From an uncultured Spartobacteria bacterium (GTDB taxonomy: Bacteria; Verrucomicrobiota; Verrucomicrobiia; Chthoniobacterales; Chthoniobacteraceae): DNA of 64,000 nt. Shown here piece after piece: positions 43,589-53,459 of the stretch. Both the position numbers and the translations under genes were made by a program. Below the pieces are notes generated by a model, which searched no databases, was not told where the DNA came from, and worked only from the letters and a program-made list of their open reading frames with translations. Position 1 is the stretch's first letter; each line of letters begins with the position of its first letter. The DNA lies in contig CAIURC010000158.1 of NCBI GenBank assembly GCA_903901425.1, positions 1-64,000 of the forward strand, written 5' to 3'.

Positions 43589-43996
43589 CCGACAGCGGCT
43601 GATGGAGACCAGCGGATTGGAAAATCGGCTGCCGCACCCGATGGCGCCGAGTTCGCCGAGGGCGGTGTAGACAAGCGGGTCCGAATCCGGGACGGCACGT
43701 CCTTGAATCCGGCCAGAGAATTTCGCGTCCATGATGGGGCAGTCACCGCCACCGCATGGCACCCCCGCCTCCCGATTCTGGCAACTGCGTCGGACGACCA
43801 CAGTGTCCGGCTATGGAATGTTCACACCGGGCAACAACTCGAAGAGTTTGCCGTGTTTGAATCCGTCCCAGACCGCCTGTTCTGGGATTCCGCAGGCGAG
43901 CGTCTGGCCGTCATGTGCCGCGAATTGAGTGCCACCATGAGCATCTTCAGACCCGCGTCCGTCCAGCCCGCCGCCCAGGTTCCGCCCCAAAAATAG
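43589..43996 (+). pseudogene. WD40-repeat gene remnant
   Basis: From about 43589 the plus strand reads TAADGDQRIG, PDGAEFAEG, VRIRDG, then AREFRVHDGAVTATAWHPRLPILATASDDHSVRLWNVHTG, which is the end of one WD40 repeat and a complete next one. There is no valid start upstream, because the frame begins in the glycosyltransferase 5' region, and the reading stops after PPQK at 43996. Probably the 3' end of a WD40 Ser/Thr-kinase-like or scaffold gene truncated by rearrangement. Confidence 0.72.
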
Positions 43997-44075
43997 GCAA
44001 CCTCCGGGTAAAGGCGGCGAGAGTTCGATGCGCCCGAGTGAAGAGAGCTGGGCAGAACGCAAACGATCCACGCTC

Positions 44076-44158
44076 CCGGCTCCGCCGGCTCTCTGACCTT
44101 GGCCAACGGCCATGCGGATTTAAACCCGGGGTTGTTGCAACCCTGGGATCCCGCGCCG
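44076..44158. repeat. structured dispersed repeat, copy B (three hairpins)
   Basis: Partner of 12850-12929. Here the three stems are CCGGC-TCC-GCCGG, TGGCC-AAC-GGCCA and CCGGGGTTG-TTG-CAACCCTGG (one wobble). The first and third stems differ in sequence from copy A but keep pairing. The end overlaps the tandem repeat at 44145. Confidence 0.75.
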
Positions 44159-44346
44159 ATCCCCCAGTGGCCCACATCTCTCCCTGCACTCCCCTGGGAT
44201 CCCGCGCCGATCCCCCAGTGGCCCACATCTCTCCCTGCACTCCCCCGGGATCCCGCGCCGATCCCCGTGGCCCACATCTCTCCCTGCACTCCCCCCGGGA
44301 TCCCGCGCCGATCCCCGGTGGTCCACATCTCTCCCTGCACTCCCCC
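44145..44346. repeat. four tandem 50/51-bp repeats
   Basis: Units start at 44145, 44196, 44247 and 44297 with lengths 51, 51, 50 and 50. Each begins GGGATCCCGCGCCGATCCCC and ends in a conserved CCACATCTCTCCCTGCACTC. Differences are confined to the CCCCAGTGG/CCCCGTGG centre. They have no spacers, so this is not a CRISPR. The 450-bp gap between the WD40 remnant and the giant gene holds no supported gene; bases 44347-44446 show nothing recognisable. Confidence 0.95.
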
Positions 44347-44446
44347 GGGGACCTCGGCTCGGCCCCCATCATGGCCGAGACATACGATCCGCGACGCGCC
44401 GGCCCCCTGATGCCGCGTTCCGCATCCGGCTCGGGAAAACGACGGG

Positions 44447-47400
44447 TCAAGGGTTCGAGATCCGGACCCTGAGGAACCGGGAATTCCTGTAATCGACAGG
44501 CACGGTGTCGCGGAGCTGGAGCAGGCTTGGGGAATCGTGTTCGACAACGGCGCTGACGGGAGTCCATCCCGAGGCGGAGTCGATCTGGTCCTTGGCTTCA
44601 AGCTGGAACGAAAGACCGGTAGCGGCGGGATTTCGAGGGATGGAGATTCTGAGGTAACCGAGGCCGTCCACCTCCACCTCTTCAAAGGATACTGGATCGC
44701 CGTTGCCAGAGTTGGGCTGCGAGTTCAAAGCGAATTCGGCAAGGTTCGAAAAACCGTCCCCGTCAGGATCTGCGAGCGGATCAGAAAACGAGGATGAGGC
44801 GAATCCGGACAGTGGCCAGTAGGCGGCCGCCCATGCGTCGTAGGGGGAGAGTGTTGCGCTAACGTCGAGGGTCCGGAATGTCGGAAGGCCGCCGTCATCG
44901 GCGCTGAGACGGAGTGTGTAGGAGCCTGCGGCGCCCACGCGGAAAGACGAATGGAGTGCGATGGGAGCGGAGAAGAAGGCGGGCCCAGGGCCGGAAACGA
45001 GGTTCCACGCCGTGGTGACGCGGGCAGGAACAGGCAAGCTGTCGTCAACAACGGAGGCCTGAAGCGCAACTGGGGAAAGCGCGTTCGGCACTGGGGTGGT
45101 GAAGGAAATCACCGGCGCAGTGTTCAGCGGAACAATAGAGAGGTTGGAAAACGTGACCGTGTTGAGTCCGACGCCCGTGGCGTTGTCGACATAGAAGCCG
45201 ACCAGAACCGGCGTGGTCATGATCACCGTCTGCGGTTGTCCGACCTGCGCCCAGACTCCGGGCGCACCTGAGACGTCCGGCGCGTGGAAGGCGGTGATGG
45301 AGTTGCCCCGCCGGATAATGCGGATCCAGCGGACAGCTCCGGTAAAGGTTGGAACGCCTCCACCGTTCCCACCCGCAATCGAACGCCAAAGGAAACCCGA
45401 ATAGGAGCCCGTGGGGATCCGGCCCATCTGCGCGTATGCGCCGGTCTCGATGTTTTCCGAGATCCGAATGCCAGAGATGGCGGAACCGGCGCCGGAGGTG
45501 GCGGATGCGTGCTTGGCGGTGACCATGAGATCGCCGGAATACTGCCAGCCATGAAAATACCCGTTGGGTCCTCCGGCCACGGTATAGACACCGTTGCTGA
45601 GCGAGGCGGACCCGGCGAGGGAGGGCGTGGTGTTGGCGTCCTCCGAAACGAAGGTGGGGCTGAGCGTATCCGGCGAGACGGTCACGGAGTCAAAGACGGC
45701 GGTAGCCGTGGAAGAGGCGGAGTTGCTGGTCACGGTCAGGCCGCCGAGAGCCCGGTTGTCCATGGAAGTCGCGGCGGGCGTTCCAAGCGTTTGCCAAGGG
45801 CCGGGCACGCCTGCGACATCCGAGGCGTAGGACGCAGTCACCGTCTGGGTGGTGGCGTTCCGCTCGAGCTTGAGCCAGAGCGGGAGCGTCACTCCCGCCT
45901 GGGTGGTGACGGTATCCACCGTTGAGACCGTGGCACGGGTCCTGAACTGGAGGCCGGTCCCCGGGACAAATCCGAGCACGGCGCGGCGGGCGCCACGGGG
46001 AAGCGCATCCCGGAGTGTGAGCCCGGCGAATGAAGCGGTGGCGGGCGCGCTGGTGAGGCGCGCGGTGACGGAAGAATCGCCGTCCACGGACCGGAGGTCG
46101 ACATGAGCGGCATCGGCACTAGCGGTGTAACCGGCGCCCGTGCCCGCCAGGGTGAAGGTGGAGCCGAGTTGGAGCGTCTGGCCGCGTCTGGAGGAAGAGG
46201 GGCCAAGGTCTTGAGTAATCCAGTCGGCCGGGGCGATGGCGGAACCGTACACGAGGGAGACCTGATCGCTCACGGTGAACTGGCCGTCCGTGGCGCTGAG
46301 CTGGAGGATGTAGGTGCCCGGAGCGGAGAACGTGACGGCCGTTTCGGTCTGGCTGGGGGACTCGATCTGCGCGGTGCCGGGGCCAGCCACCTGACTCCAT
46401 GTGAACGACAGGGGCTGCGGCAGGCCATCGTCGGTGACCGATGCCCGGAGAATTGCACCCTGTCCCTCCGGCAACCGGAACCCTGCCGCGGCGGGGCTGG
46501 TGATGAAAAGCGTGGGCGGCAGGTCGTTGTCGATGATCTGGATGCTGGCAAATGCGTTGGCGCCGATGTCGTAAGCGCCTGTGTTGAGCGAAGCCAGGAC
46601 GAACTCAGTCGGTTCGGTCAGCAGATCGTCCACGGGCTGGATGGAGACGGTCTTGGCCGATTCGCCCGCGGCGAACGTAAGGGAGGTGAACGTGGCGGGG
46701 GAACTGGTGTAGTCTGTGCCGGAGGTTGCCGTCCCTGAAACCGCCAAGGAGACCGTGAGGGAGGCGGTGGTCGGTTCAGAACGGGTGACAAGGAACTGCC
46801 CCGTCTGGCCCGGGGTTTCAGAAGCGGTAGCCACCGGGGCGCTGATCTGGACTGTGCTGCGGTCGTCATCAGCAATCCGGACCGTGGCGCTGTTGGGTGA
46901 GCCAATCTGGTAGGCGGCGTTGGCTGTGACTGTGAGGGTGACGCTCTCTGTGCCTTCGTTGTTTGAGTCTTGGATCGGGCTGAGTGTCACCGTCACGGAA
47001 GGTTCGCCGGCGGGAATCGTGACCAAAGGCGGGATGGACGAGTAGTCCGTGGAGAACGAGGCGGTGCCGGACAGCGCAAAGCTCACGGTAAGCGCCTGAG
47101 CTATCGATCCCGTGCGCACCAGGGTGAAGGCGCCCGGGTCTCCGGACTCGCTGGCATCCGGGTCGGTGGCGGTGACCGTAAGGGTGGGGAACTCGTCGTC
47201 TTTGATCTGCAGCGAATGAGCGTTGAGGGTACCCAGTTGAACGCCGACAGGGTTCGACAGCGAGACCGCGACGGTCTCTGTGGATTCCGTCAGAAGATCC
47301 TGAAGCACCGGGATCTGGATTGCTTTGACGGTTTCACCAGGGGCAAATGAAAGGGATCCAGAAACGGCGGTGTAATCTGCGCCAGCGGTGGCCGAGCCAT

Positions 47401-50400
47401 CGGCCGTGGCAAAATCTACGGTCACCGTGGAGGACATCGGGCGGGACAGGGTGACGAGCACGGAGGCTGCGGGATCGGTTTCCTGGAAGGTGCTGCCAGT
47501 GCTGGCAAAGGAAACAAAGGCGGTGGAAGCCGCCGAATCGTCGTCCACGATGGAGTAGGTGAACTGTTTGAAGGTCCCAAGGGCAGCTCCGGAAGGATTG
47601 CGGAGAACGACAACGAGGTTGTCGAGTGGTTCCAGAGCGTTGTCGTTCAGGATCTGGAGGGTGATGGGTTGGGTTTGTTCGCCCGGTTGAAAGGTGAGCG
47701 TGCCGGCTGGAAGCAGGAAATCGATGCCAGACCCCTGAGCCGTGGAGTTCGAGCTGTCGCGGACAATCAATTCAGGGCCGCTGTTGGCGGTGACGCCGAC
47801 ATACAGCATCCGGCCCCGGTACCCGCTGTCCTCCCGGAGCATGAGGCCCGCCCGTGCGCCCGATGCACCACCGGAGAGCGAGGTGAGTTTCGCCACGATC
47901 TGGAAATCGCCGGAAACCGGGGTGGCCGCGAAATGGCATTCGTCTTGGGAGGAGGAATTGATCCCCGCACCGGAACCGGTGACAGTGTAGGTGGGGGCTG
48001 TGAAGGAGACGCTTCCTTCCTCGTTCACAAAGCCGATGGTCCGTCCCTCGAGAGTCGGATTCGGCTGCGAGCTGATAGAAAGCTGTTCGAATGCTGCGGT
48101 GGCAATCAGGCCGTCGGACTGTGCGGAGACGGCGAGTCCTGCGAGCAGGTTGGGAGGGAATGGAAGAGACTGGGGTTTTCCGATGGGAGCCCAGGAAAGC
48201 CCGTCCCGGGAGACATCCGCGGTAAAGAGATTGCCCGTGCGCTGGATCCGGAGCCAGGCGGGCCGAGAGGTGAGGGTGAGGTTGGTGGGATTGGTTCCGT
48301 TGCTTCCTGCTGTGGACCGCACCAGAAGCTGGGCGGAGTTGGCCGGGGTGACAGCCGCCGTGACGTGCCGGGCATTCGCTGCGGATGTTTCACGAAACAT
48401 CACGGCAGCCCGGGCCCCGGAATTGGAGTTGTCATGGGTCAGTATCCGGGCGGTCAGTGTGCAGTTGGCGGAGTTGGTGATGGGGAACCAGAGGTAGTGG
48501 AAGGCATCTGCGGTTCCGCCAATGTCCGCACCGGCTCCGGTGACCGTGTAAACACCCGAAGTGACCGAGCTGGAACCTGCGGCGCCCGGGGTGCCGATAT
48601 CGGCGGAGGTGGATGCGCCCGTCGTGCCGCCCGCGGAAAGCCCGGTGACCGCGACGTTGTCGAACGTTGCAGTGGAAAGGGAGCCGGCGATTTTGGAGGA
48701 AACCGCGATGCCCGCGAGGTAGCTGGTGCTGGACATTGCGACGGTCTGTGCGGAACCGAGGGTGGTCCATGTCACGCCGTCCGCGGAATGCTGCACAGTA
48801 AAGGAGTTCGAAACGCGGTTGATCCGCAGCCAGTACGGCAACAAAGCGCCGCTGGTGGAGGTGGCGGCGCGTGTGCCCGAATCCACGAAATAATCCACGG
48901 TGACGGGTGTTGTGGCCGGCGTGGCCAGGGAAACCGGGATGCTGAGGGTGCCCACGGACTCCGGTCCTGAATCGCCGGATGCGAGGAATCCGACGGTCTG
49001 AGGGTTGGATTCGTCGTCCGCAATCAGGAGCACCGCGCTGGGGCCGCGGGAGTAAGCGCCTGGAGCGAGGTCGAGGGAAATGGTTTCGGTGCCTTCGACC
49101 AGCGTGTCGTTGGTGATCGCGACTGGGATGTCGGCTCCCGGCGACCCTGCGGGGATTGTGACCGAGCCCGAGAGTGCGGTGTAGTCGGTTCCGGCAGTGG
49201 CGGTGCCACTGGTGGTGTATTGGACCGTGAGCGCGCTGGCGGTGCTGCCTGTGCGGGCGACGTAAAACTTGAGCGGCGAGGCGGCGGTTCCCTCGGTGGC
49301 AGTTGAACTGCCGGAGGTCCCAACCTGTGCATCGACGTACACGGTGGGACGCTCATCGTCCCGCAGCCAGAGGGAGGCAAACGTGGTCGGTGCAAAGCTC
49401 GTGTAGGCGGCGCTGGGGGTGAGGGTCAGGGTGACCGATTCGAGTTCCTCGGCCTCCGTGTCGTTCACGGGAGTGATCACGATATCCTTGGTGACCGTGG
49501 CTCCGTTGTTGAGAGTCACCGTCGTGCCGGTCGCCGAGTTGCCAGTGCCGGTGACCGTGTAATCCGTCGTCAACAGCGCAGTGCCGCCGAGCGTGAATGC
49601 GACCGGCAGCGATCCCGTCCCTGTGCCGCCCCGGACCGTGATGCGAAACGTGCCATTGGTGGCAGGTTCGGAACCACTGGAGAGCGGGATCACGTCCACC
49701 GAGGGGAGTGTTCCCGGGGCATCGGCGATCGTCACCGTGGCGGAAATGGAAGAACCGAGAATGTAGTTGGTGCTTCCGGAGCCGAGGGAGAGCACCACCG
49801 ATTCCGGTCCTTCGCCCAGAGTGTCGTACCGGGGCAGGATGGTGATGCTGGCCTGTGTTGCGCCCGCAGGGATCACGACGGAGCCCGGCAGCGCTTCGTA
49901 ATCGGTGCCATGCAGCGCAGCGATCCCTGGGCTGGGCGGGCCGTAGACTGCATAAAACACCGTGAGCGGAAGGGTGATGTCCCCGGTACGCGTCACCACA
50001 AAGGTGCCGGTGTCCGCCACGGCGCCTGGCGCGGAGAGATCCACTTCCGTGGCCGCAGGGTCAGAGGCCACAACAGAAACCACCTGCAGATCGTCATCGA
50101 TCAGGCTGGCAGAAACCGAGCTCGCAGCGGGTTCAGCCAGAAAGCTGGCTCCGGTCGCGATCGAGATCTTGACTGTTTCCAGTGGCTCCGAAGTTTGGTC
50201 GTTTACGGGCTGGATCGGGAGAATGGCCGAAGATGTGCCCGCGGGAATGAGCAGTGTGCCGGACAAAGGTTCATAGTCCGTTCCGGCGGTGGCGGTGCCA
50301 GAGACCGAATAGGTGACGGAGAGGGCGGCACTGGTCGGGCCAGTTCGTGAAAACGTGATCTGTGCCGGTGAACCGGAGTTTTCGACTGTGGTTTCGCGAG

Positions 50401-53284
50401 CGAGGGCGAGGGAGACTTTCGGGAGCGCGGAATCGTCATCTTGAATAACCACGGTGGCGGCAGACTGCGGGCCGACGAGGTAGCCGTTGCCCGGGCCGAG
50501 TTGGAGGATCACCGTTTCTGGCCCCTCCTGTGCAGTGTCCACGACCGGAGTGACCAGAACCTCCAGAGCGCTGGCGCCGGCTGGGATGGTGAAGGAGTTG
50601 AAGCCCTGGCTGGCGGTGACGGTATCTGGGACGAGCGTGTAATCCGTCGTTTTGGTGGCGGTACCCAGCGGGGCATTGACATTGACCGTGAGCGGCTGGG
50701 AGTTGTCTCCGGAACGGGTGAGGGTGAATTTCCCGGGAGTGACCGGAGCAAGTTCGCCTGCGGACGGGCCTGTGGGGGTGATTTCGACAACGGGAGTCGG
50801 GGCGGCCTCGAAGTTGGCTCCGGCTGCACTGGGACCAACGGGAATGGAGTTGTTGAACAGTTCGCTGAAGGAATAGCCGTAAAGGAGCGGGGTCAGCGTG
50901 TAGGTGTTGGCCGATAGGTTGGGGATGGTGAAATCTCCATCCGCGTCGGTAACCACTCCGTTGGCGCCGTTGGCGGTGACCACCACATCCTGGAGGCCCC
51001 GGCCCTGAAGCGTGACCCGGCCCGAGATGGTAAACCGGCCGTTTCCGTTGCCCACGGTGATCAGGCGGGTCCGCGTGGTGGTGCCCCCGCGCATGTCGCT
51101 CGCGGTGCAGCTCACCGCGTAAATTCCCGCGGCGGAAAACGTGCGGGTGATCACCGGGGAATTGCCGGAAACCAGTTTGACCGCGGAATCTCCAAAGTGC
51201 TGCCAGTAGTACGCGAGGGGATCCCCGTCCGGATCGGAGGCGGCGGCGGTGAGAGTGACCGTGGTGCCTACGGGAACCACCTCGGACGAGGCAGCCAAGG
51301 AAAGGGAGGGCGGCTGGTTCCCGGGAAACTGACCGAACTGCACCACCAGATCGGCGTACCGCGGGTTTTCGTTGACGGCAACGGTCGTGATGTGGATTCC
51401 GGCTTCCCGGTCGGAGAAGGTGTTGCCGAGGGCGATGGGTGCGTCCTCCTTGAGGAAGGGGGAGCCCGGGGTGCAGTCAATCCGCTGGAGGTTTCCGCCG
51501 GAACCGTTGGGGAACCGCCATCCGAGCAGGACCCCGTTTTTGACCCAGGGATTCGTGTCGAAAAGGGAGCGGACTTCCCCCCAGTAGGTGCGCTGGGCGT
51601 CCTTTACGATGGTGAACGCGTAGCGCTGTCCGGGCACCAGGGTGGCCTGGTCAAACGCGTGGAGCCGGTACTGGCCGGACTGGGAGATGGATTGGACAAA
51701 AGCGGGGGTCAGCCATTTGATCTGAGACTTGGCTTGGGAGTTGTAGTGGCCGGCCGGGAACGAGCCGGAGTTTCCCATGTTGTCGTAGGGATCTCCGTAC
51801 TCCGAATTGGTGCCGGCTCCGATTGCGCTCGTTCCGGCTGTGTCCCAGAAGTTGGAATGGCCGAGTCCGAAGCAATGTCCGATTTCATGGGCCCACACGC
51901 CGGAGTTGTCGCTGCGCATCCAGACGCTGCTGCCGCCGCCCAGCCCGCCATAGGAGCCCGGGCCGCCGTTGTGCCGGACCACAATGCAGTCGTAGTCGTT
52001 CGAGTCGAACCCGAGCTTCCGGGCCTCCTCACGGGCATGGCTGTGCTCAAGACCTTCGCCATCGATGTCACCCCCGTTCGAGGTGTCCCGATTGATGTAC
52101 CAGGCCTCGTTGTGCGGAAGTTTGATGGGGGGCGATACCGCACCCACCAGTGTGAGCCGGCCAAACGAGGATTTCGCGTAAAAATCCGCCACATCCCGCA
52201 GGACATTGTACAGGGCGGCCTCCGTGGACGGGACGCCGTTCTGGTCCGCGTAAGTTGTTGGAATGGCCAGGACCCGGATGGTTCCCAAGGCCGGCGTCGG
52301 AGCGGAGGGAAGCAGTCCGGTGAAGCCCGTAGCGCCCCCGGTCACCCCCTCGCCCATCAGCAGGGTCTGGTTGTACGGGTCAATGTGCATCTGGCCGCAG
52401 AGCTGGACCAGTTCCGTGGCCGTCTCCACCATCGGCGTCTGCTCGGTCACCGCCGCGCCCTGTGAAAGTTCCGCCGCCGGCGCTATTTCGCCAGAGATCG
52501 GGCAAACAGATACCACGGGTTTGTCCGCGGCTGGCACTTCCCCCACCTCCAGCGTCCGGGATGGCCGCTCGTTCACCGCCATGTCGCTTCCGACCGCCAC
52601 GCCGTTCAAAGAGGCGCCCGGCACCCACCGCAGTTCCTGGGCACGCCGGCCGTACACACGCGCCGTGTAGGTCTTGCCGTCCTGAAACTGGACCTTCCGA
52701 ATGGGGAGCCCGTCCGATTTCTGGCCCTGCTCCGGAACACCCTGGTAAACGCGAATCGTTCCCACATTGTTCACGCGCTTCTCCAAGACCTCCGTGACCG
52801 ACTCCGGCAACGCTTGGCGGACCACCATCGGCACCGCTTCCTCAAGAGCCCGTTTCGGGTCACTGATGATCACCGAACGGAACGCCGGCAGACGGGCCTG
52901 AGCGAGGGCCACGCCCCGGGCCTCAAGCGGCTTCCGCTTTTCCGGAGGCGCCGCAAGGTATTCCGCCGCCCACTGGTAAAAGGCGGCACTCGGCGCGTCC
53001 TGAACTACCCCGGCCTGCCGGATGGCCGCGGCCTGACCGGCCGAAAACGGGCCGCGCACCGCCACGGATTTGGTGGAAAGATTGGGAGTGCGTGATGGCG
53101 CCGGAGGCGCCTCGACCTGAAGCGGCAGGGCTTGGGCCTTCGGTTGCATGGCCGCAGGCGGGCGCCCATCCTCCTGCGTCCTGTCTGCCGGGGACCGGTC
53201 ATCGAACACAAACGTGGCGAGCCAGCCGACGCCGAGGGCGGCGGAGACGACGAGCAACGGGCGGACAAACCGGGAGGCGGTCAT
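44447..53284 (-). CDS. giant secreted metalloprotease with Calx-beta array
   Basis: 2945 residues. A signal/anchor (RFVRPLLVVSAALGVGWLATF) leads to a metalloprotease domain with HEIGHCFGLGH (His about 466, 470 and 476), a HExxHxxGxxH zinc site of M6/metzincin type. A PKD domain (about 658-738) and a carboxypeptidase-regulatory-like module (about 745-815) follow. About nine Calx-beta domains come next, each ending with a DDD/DDE/DND Ca-binding triplet. The sixth Calx-beta is split by 1122 bp encoding DUF1349-like sandwich modules. A second PKD-like domain, two more sandwich modules and a C-terminal DPDGDGFSNLAEF calcium-type module complete it. Likely a calcium-stabilised surface or secreted protease or adhesin. 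Confidence 0.88.
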   Translation of the reverse strand: MTASRFVRPLLVVSAALGVGWLATFVFDDRSPADRTQEDGRPPAAMQPKAQALPLQVEAPPAPSRTPNLSTKSVAVRGPFSAGQAAAIRQAGVVQDAPSAAFYQWAAEYLAAPPEKRKPLEARGVALAQARLPAFRSVIISDPKRALEEAVPMVVRQALPESVTEVLEKRVNNVGTIRVYQGVPEQGQKSDGLPIRKVQFQDGKTYTARVYGRRAQELRWVPGASLNGVAVGSDMAVNERPSRTLEVGEVPAADKPVVSVCPISGEIAPAAELSQGAAVTEQTPMVETATELVQLCGQMHIDPYNQTLLMGEGVTGGATGFTGLLPSAPTPALGTIRVLAIPTTYADQNGVPSTEAALYNVLRDVADFYAKSSFGRLTLVGAVSPPIKLPHNEAWYINRDTSNGGDIDGEGLEHSHAREEARKLGFDSNDYDCIVVRHNGGPGSYGGLGGGSSVWMRSDNSGVWAHEIGHCFGLGHSNFWDTAGTSAIGAGTNSEYGDPYDNMGNSGSFPAGHYNSQAKSQIKWLTPAFVQSISQSGQYRLHAFDQATLVPGQRYAFTIVKDAQRTYWGEVRSLFDTNPWVKNGVLLGWRFPNGSGGNLQRIDCTPGSPFLKEDAPIALGNTFSDREAGIHITTVAVNENPRYADLVVQFGQFPGNQPPSLSLAASSEVVPVGTTVTLTAAASDPDGDPLAYYWQHFGDSAVKLVSGNSPVITRTFSAAGIYAVSCTASDMRGGTTTRTRLITVGNGNGRFTISGRVTLQGRGLQDVVVTANGANGVVTDADGDFTIPNLSANTYTLTPLLYGYSFSELFNNSIPVGPSAAGANFEAAPTPVVEITPTGPSAGELAPVTPGKFTLTRSGDNSQPLTVNVNAPLGTATKTTDYTLVPDTVTASQGFNSFTIPAGASALEVLVTPVVDTAQEGPETVILQLGPGNGYLVGPQSAATVVIQDDDSALPKVSLALARETTVENSGSPAQITFSRTGPTSAALSVTYSVSGTATAGTDYEPLSGTLLIPAGTSSAILPIQPVNDQTSEPLETVKISIATGASFLAEPAASSVSASLIDDDLQVVSVVASDPAATEVDLSAPGAVADTGTFVVTRTGDITLPLTVFYAVYGPPSPGIAALHGTDYEALPGSVVIPAGATQASITILPRYDTLGEGPESVVLSLGSGSTNYILGSSISATVTIADAPGTLPSVDVIPLSSGSEPATNGTFRITVRGGTGTGSLPVAFTLGGTALLTTDYTVTGTGNSATGTTVTLNNGATVTKDIVITPVNDTEAEELESVTLTLTPSAAYTSFAPTTFASLWLRDDERPTVYVDAQVGTSGSSTATEGTAASPLKFYVARTGSTASALTVQYTTSGTATAGTDYTALSGSVTIPAGSPGADIPVAITNDTLVEGTETISLDLAPGAYSRGPSAVLLIADDESNPQTVGFLASGDSGPESVGTLSIPVSLATPATTPVTVDYFVDSGTRAATSTSGALLPYWLRINRVSNSFTVQHSADGVTWTTLGSAQTVAMSSTSYLAGIAVSSKIAGSLSTATFDNVAVTGLSAGGTTGASTSADIGTPGAAGSSSVTSGVYTVTGAGADIGGTADAFHYLWFPITNSANCTLTARILTHDNSNSGARAAVMFRETSAANARHVTAAVTPANSAQLLVRSTAGSNGTNPTNLTLTSRPAWLRIQRTGNLFTADVSRDGLSWAPIGKPQSLPFPPNLLAGLAVSAQSDGLIATAAFEQLSISSQPNPTLEGRTIGFVNEEGSVSFTAPTYTVTGSGAGINSSSQDECHFAATPVSGDFQIVAKLTSLSGGASGARAGLMLREDSGYRGRMLYVGVTANSGPELIVRDSSNSTAQGSGIDFLLPAGTLTFQPGEQTQPITLQILNDNALEPLDNLVVVLRNPSGAALGTFKQFTYSIVDDDSAASTAFVSFASTGSTFQETDPAASVLVTLSRPMSSTVTVDFATADGSATAGADYTAVSGSLSFAPGETVKAIQIPVLQDLLTESTETVAVSLSNPVGVQLGTLNAHSLQIKDDEFPTLTVTATDPDASESGDPGAFTLVRTGSIAQALTVSFALSGTASFSTDYSSIPPLVTIPAGEPSVTVTLSPIQDSNNEGTESVTLTVTANAAYQIGSPNSATVRIADDDRSTVQISAPVATASETPGQTGQFLVTRSEPTTASLTVSLAVSGTATSGTDYTSSPATFTSLTFAAGESAKTVSIQPVDDLLTEPTEFVLASLNTGAYDIGANAFASIQIIDNDLPPTLFITSPAAAGFRLPEGQGAILRASVTDDGLPQPLSFTWSQVAGPGTAQIESPSQTETAVTFSAPGTYILQLSATDGQFTVSDQVSLVYGSAIAPADWITQDLGPSSSRRGQTLQLGSTFTLAGTGAGYTASADAAHVDLRSVDGDSSVTARLTSAPATASFAGLTLRDALPRGARRAVLGFVPGTGLQFRTRATVSTVDTVTTQAGVTLPLWLKLERNATTQTVTASYASDVAGVPGPWQTLGTPAATSMDNRALGGLTVTSNSASSTATAVFDSVTVSPDTLSPTFVSEDANTTPSLAGSASLSNGVYTVAGGPNGYFHGWQYSGDLMVTAKHASATSGAGSAISGIRISENIETGAYAQMGRIPTGSYSGFLWRSIAGGNGGGVPTFTGAVRWIRIIRRGNSITAFHAPDVSGAPGVWAQVGQPQTVIMTTPVLVGFYVDNATGVGLNTVTFSNLSIVPLNTAPVISFTTPVPNALSPVALQASVVDDSLPVPARVTTAWNLVSGPGPAFFSAPIALHSSFRVGAAGSYTLRLSADDGGLPTFRTLDVSATLSPYDAWAAAYWPLSGFASSSFSDPLADPDGDGFSNLAEFALNSQPNSGNGDPVSFEEVEVDGLGYLRISIPRNPAATGLSFQLEAKDQIDSASGWTPVSAVVEHDSPSLLQLRDTVPVDYRNSRFLRVRISNP

Positions 53285-53459
53285 GATGGAAGGGGGGGGA
53301 ATCCGCGGAATACCGCACTGCAGTCATGGAGCAGCGTTTTCCGTGCCGAGCCCCAACACTAGATCGATTCTTATAAATCCATCAATCAGGAAAACCGAAC
53401 CGCGTTCCGCGCGCCTGATTGGAGTCGGCGTTCATCCGCCGGGAGCCAGCCCACCCGGG

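Noticed and set aside
44145-44346. Possible CRISPR array
   Set aside because: The units are contiguous with no unique spacers, and there are no cas genes.
44440-44475. Second tRNA T-arm-like stretch with GGTTCGAGATCC
   Set aside because: It lies in the coding 3' end of the giant gene and lacks D- and anticodon arms.
44447-44530. PEP-CTERM or LPxTG sorting signal at the end of the giant protein
   Set aside because: The C-terminus has no PEP motif, hydrophobic helix or basic tail.
45284-48970. Several long plus-strand frames inside the giant gene
   Set aside because: They are antisense to the Calx-beta repeats, which are strongly supported; the Gly/Arg-rich products are mirror effects.
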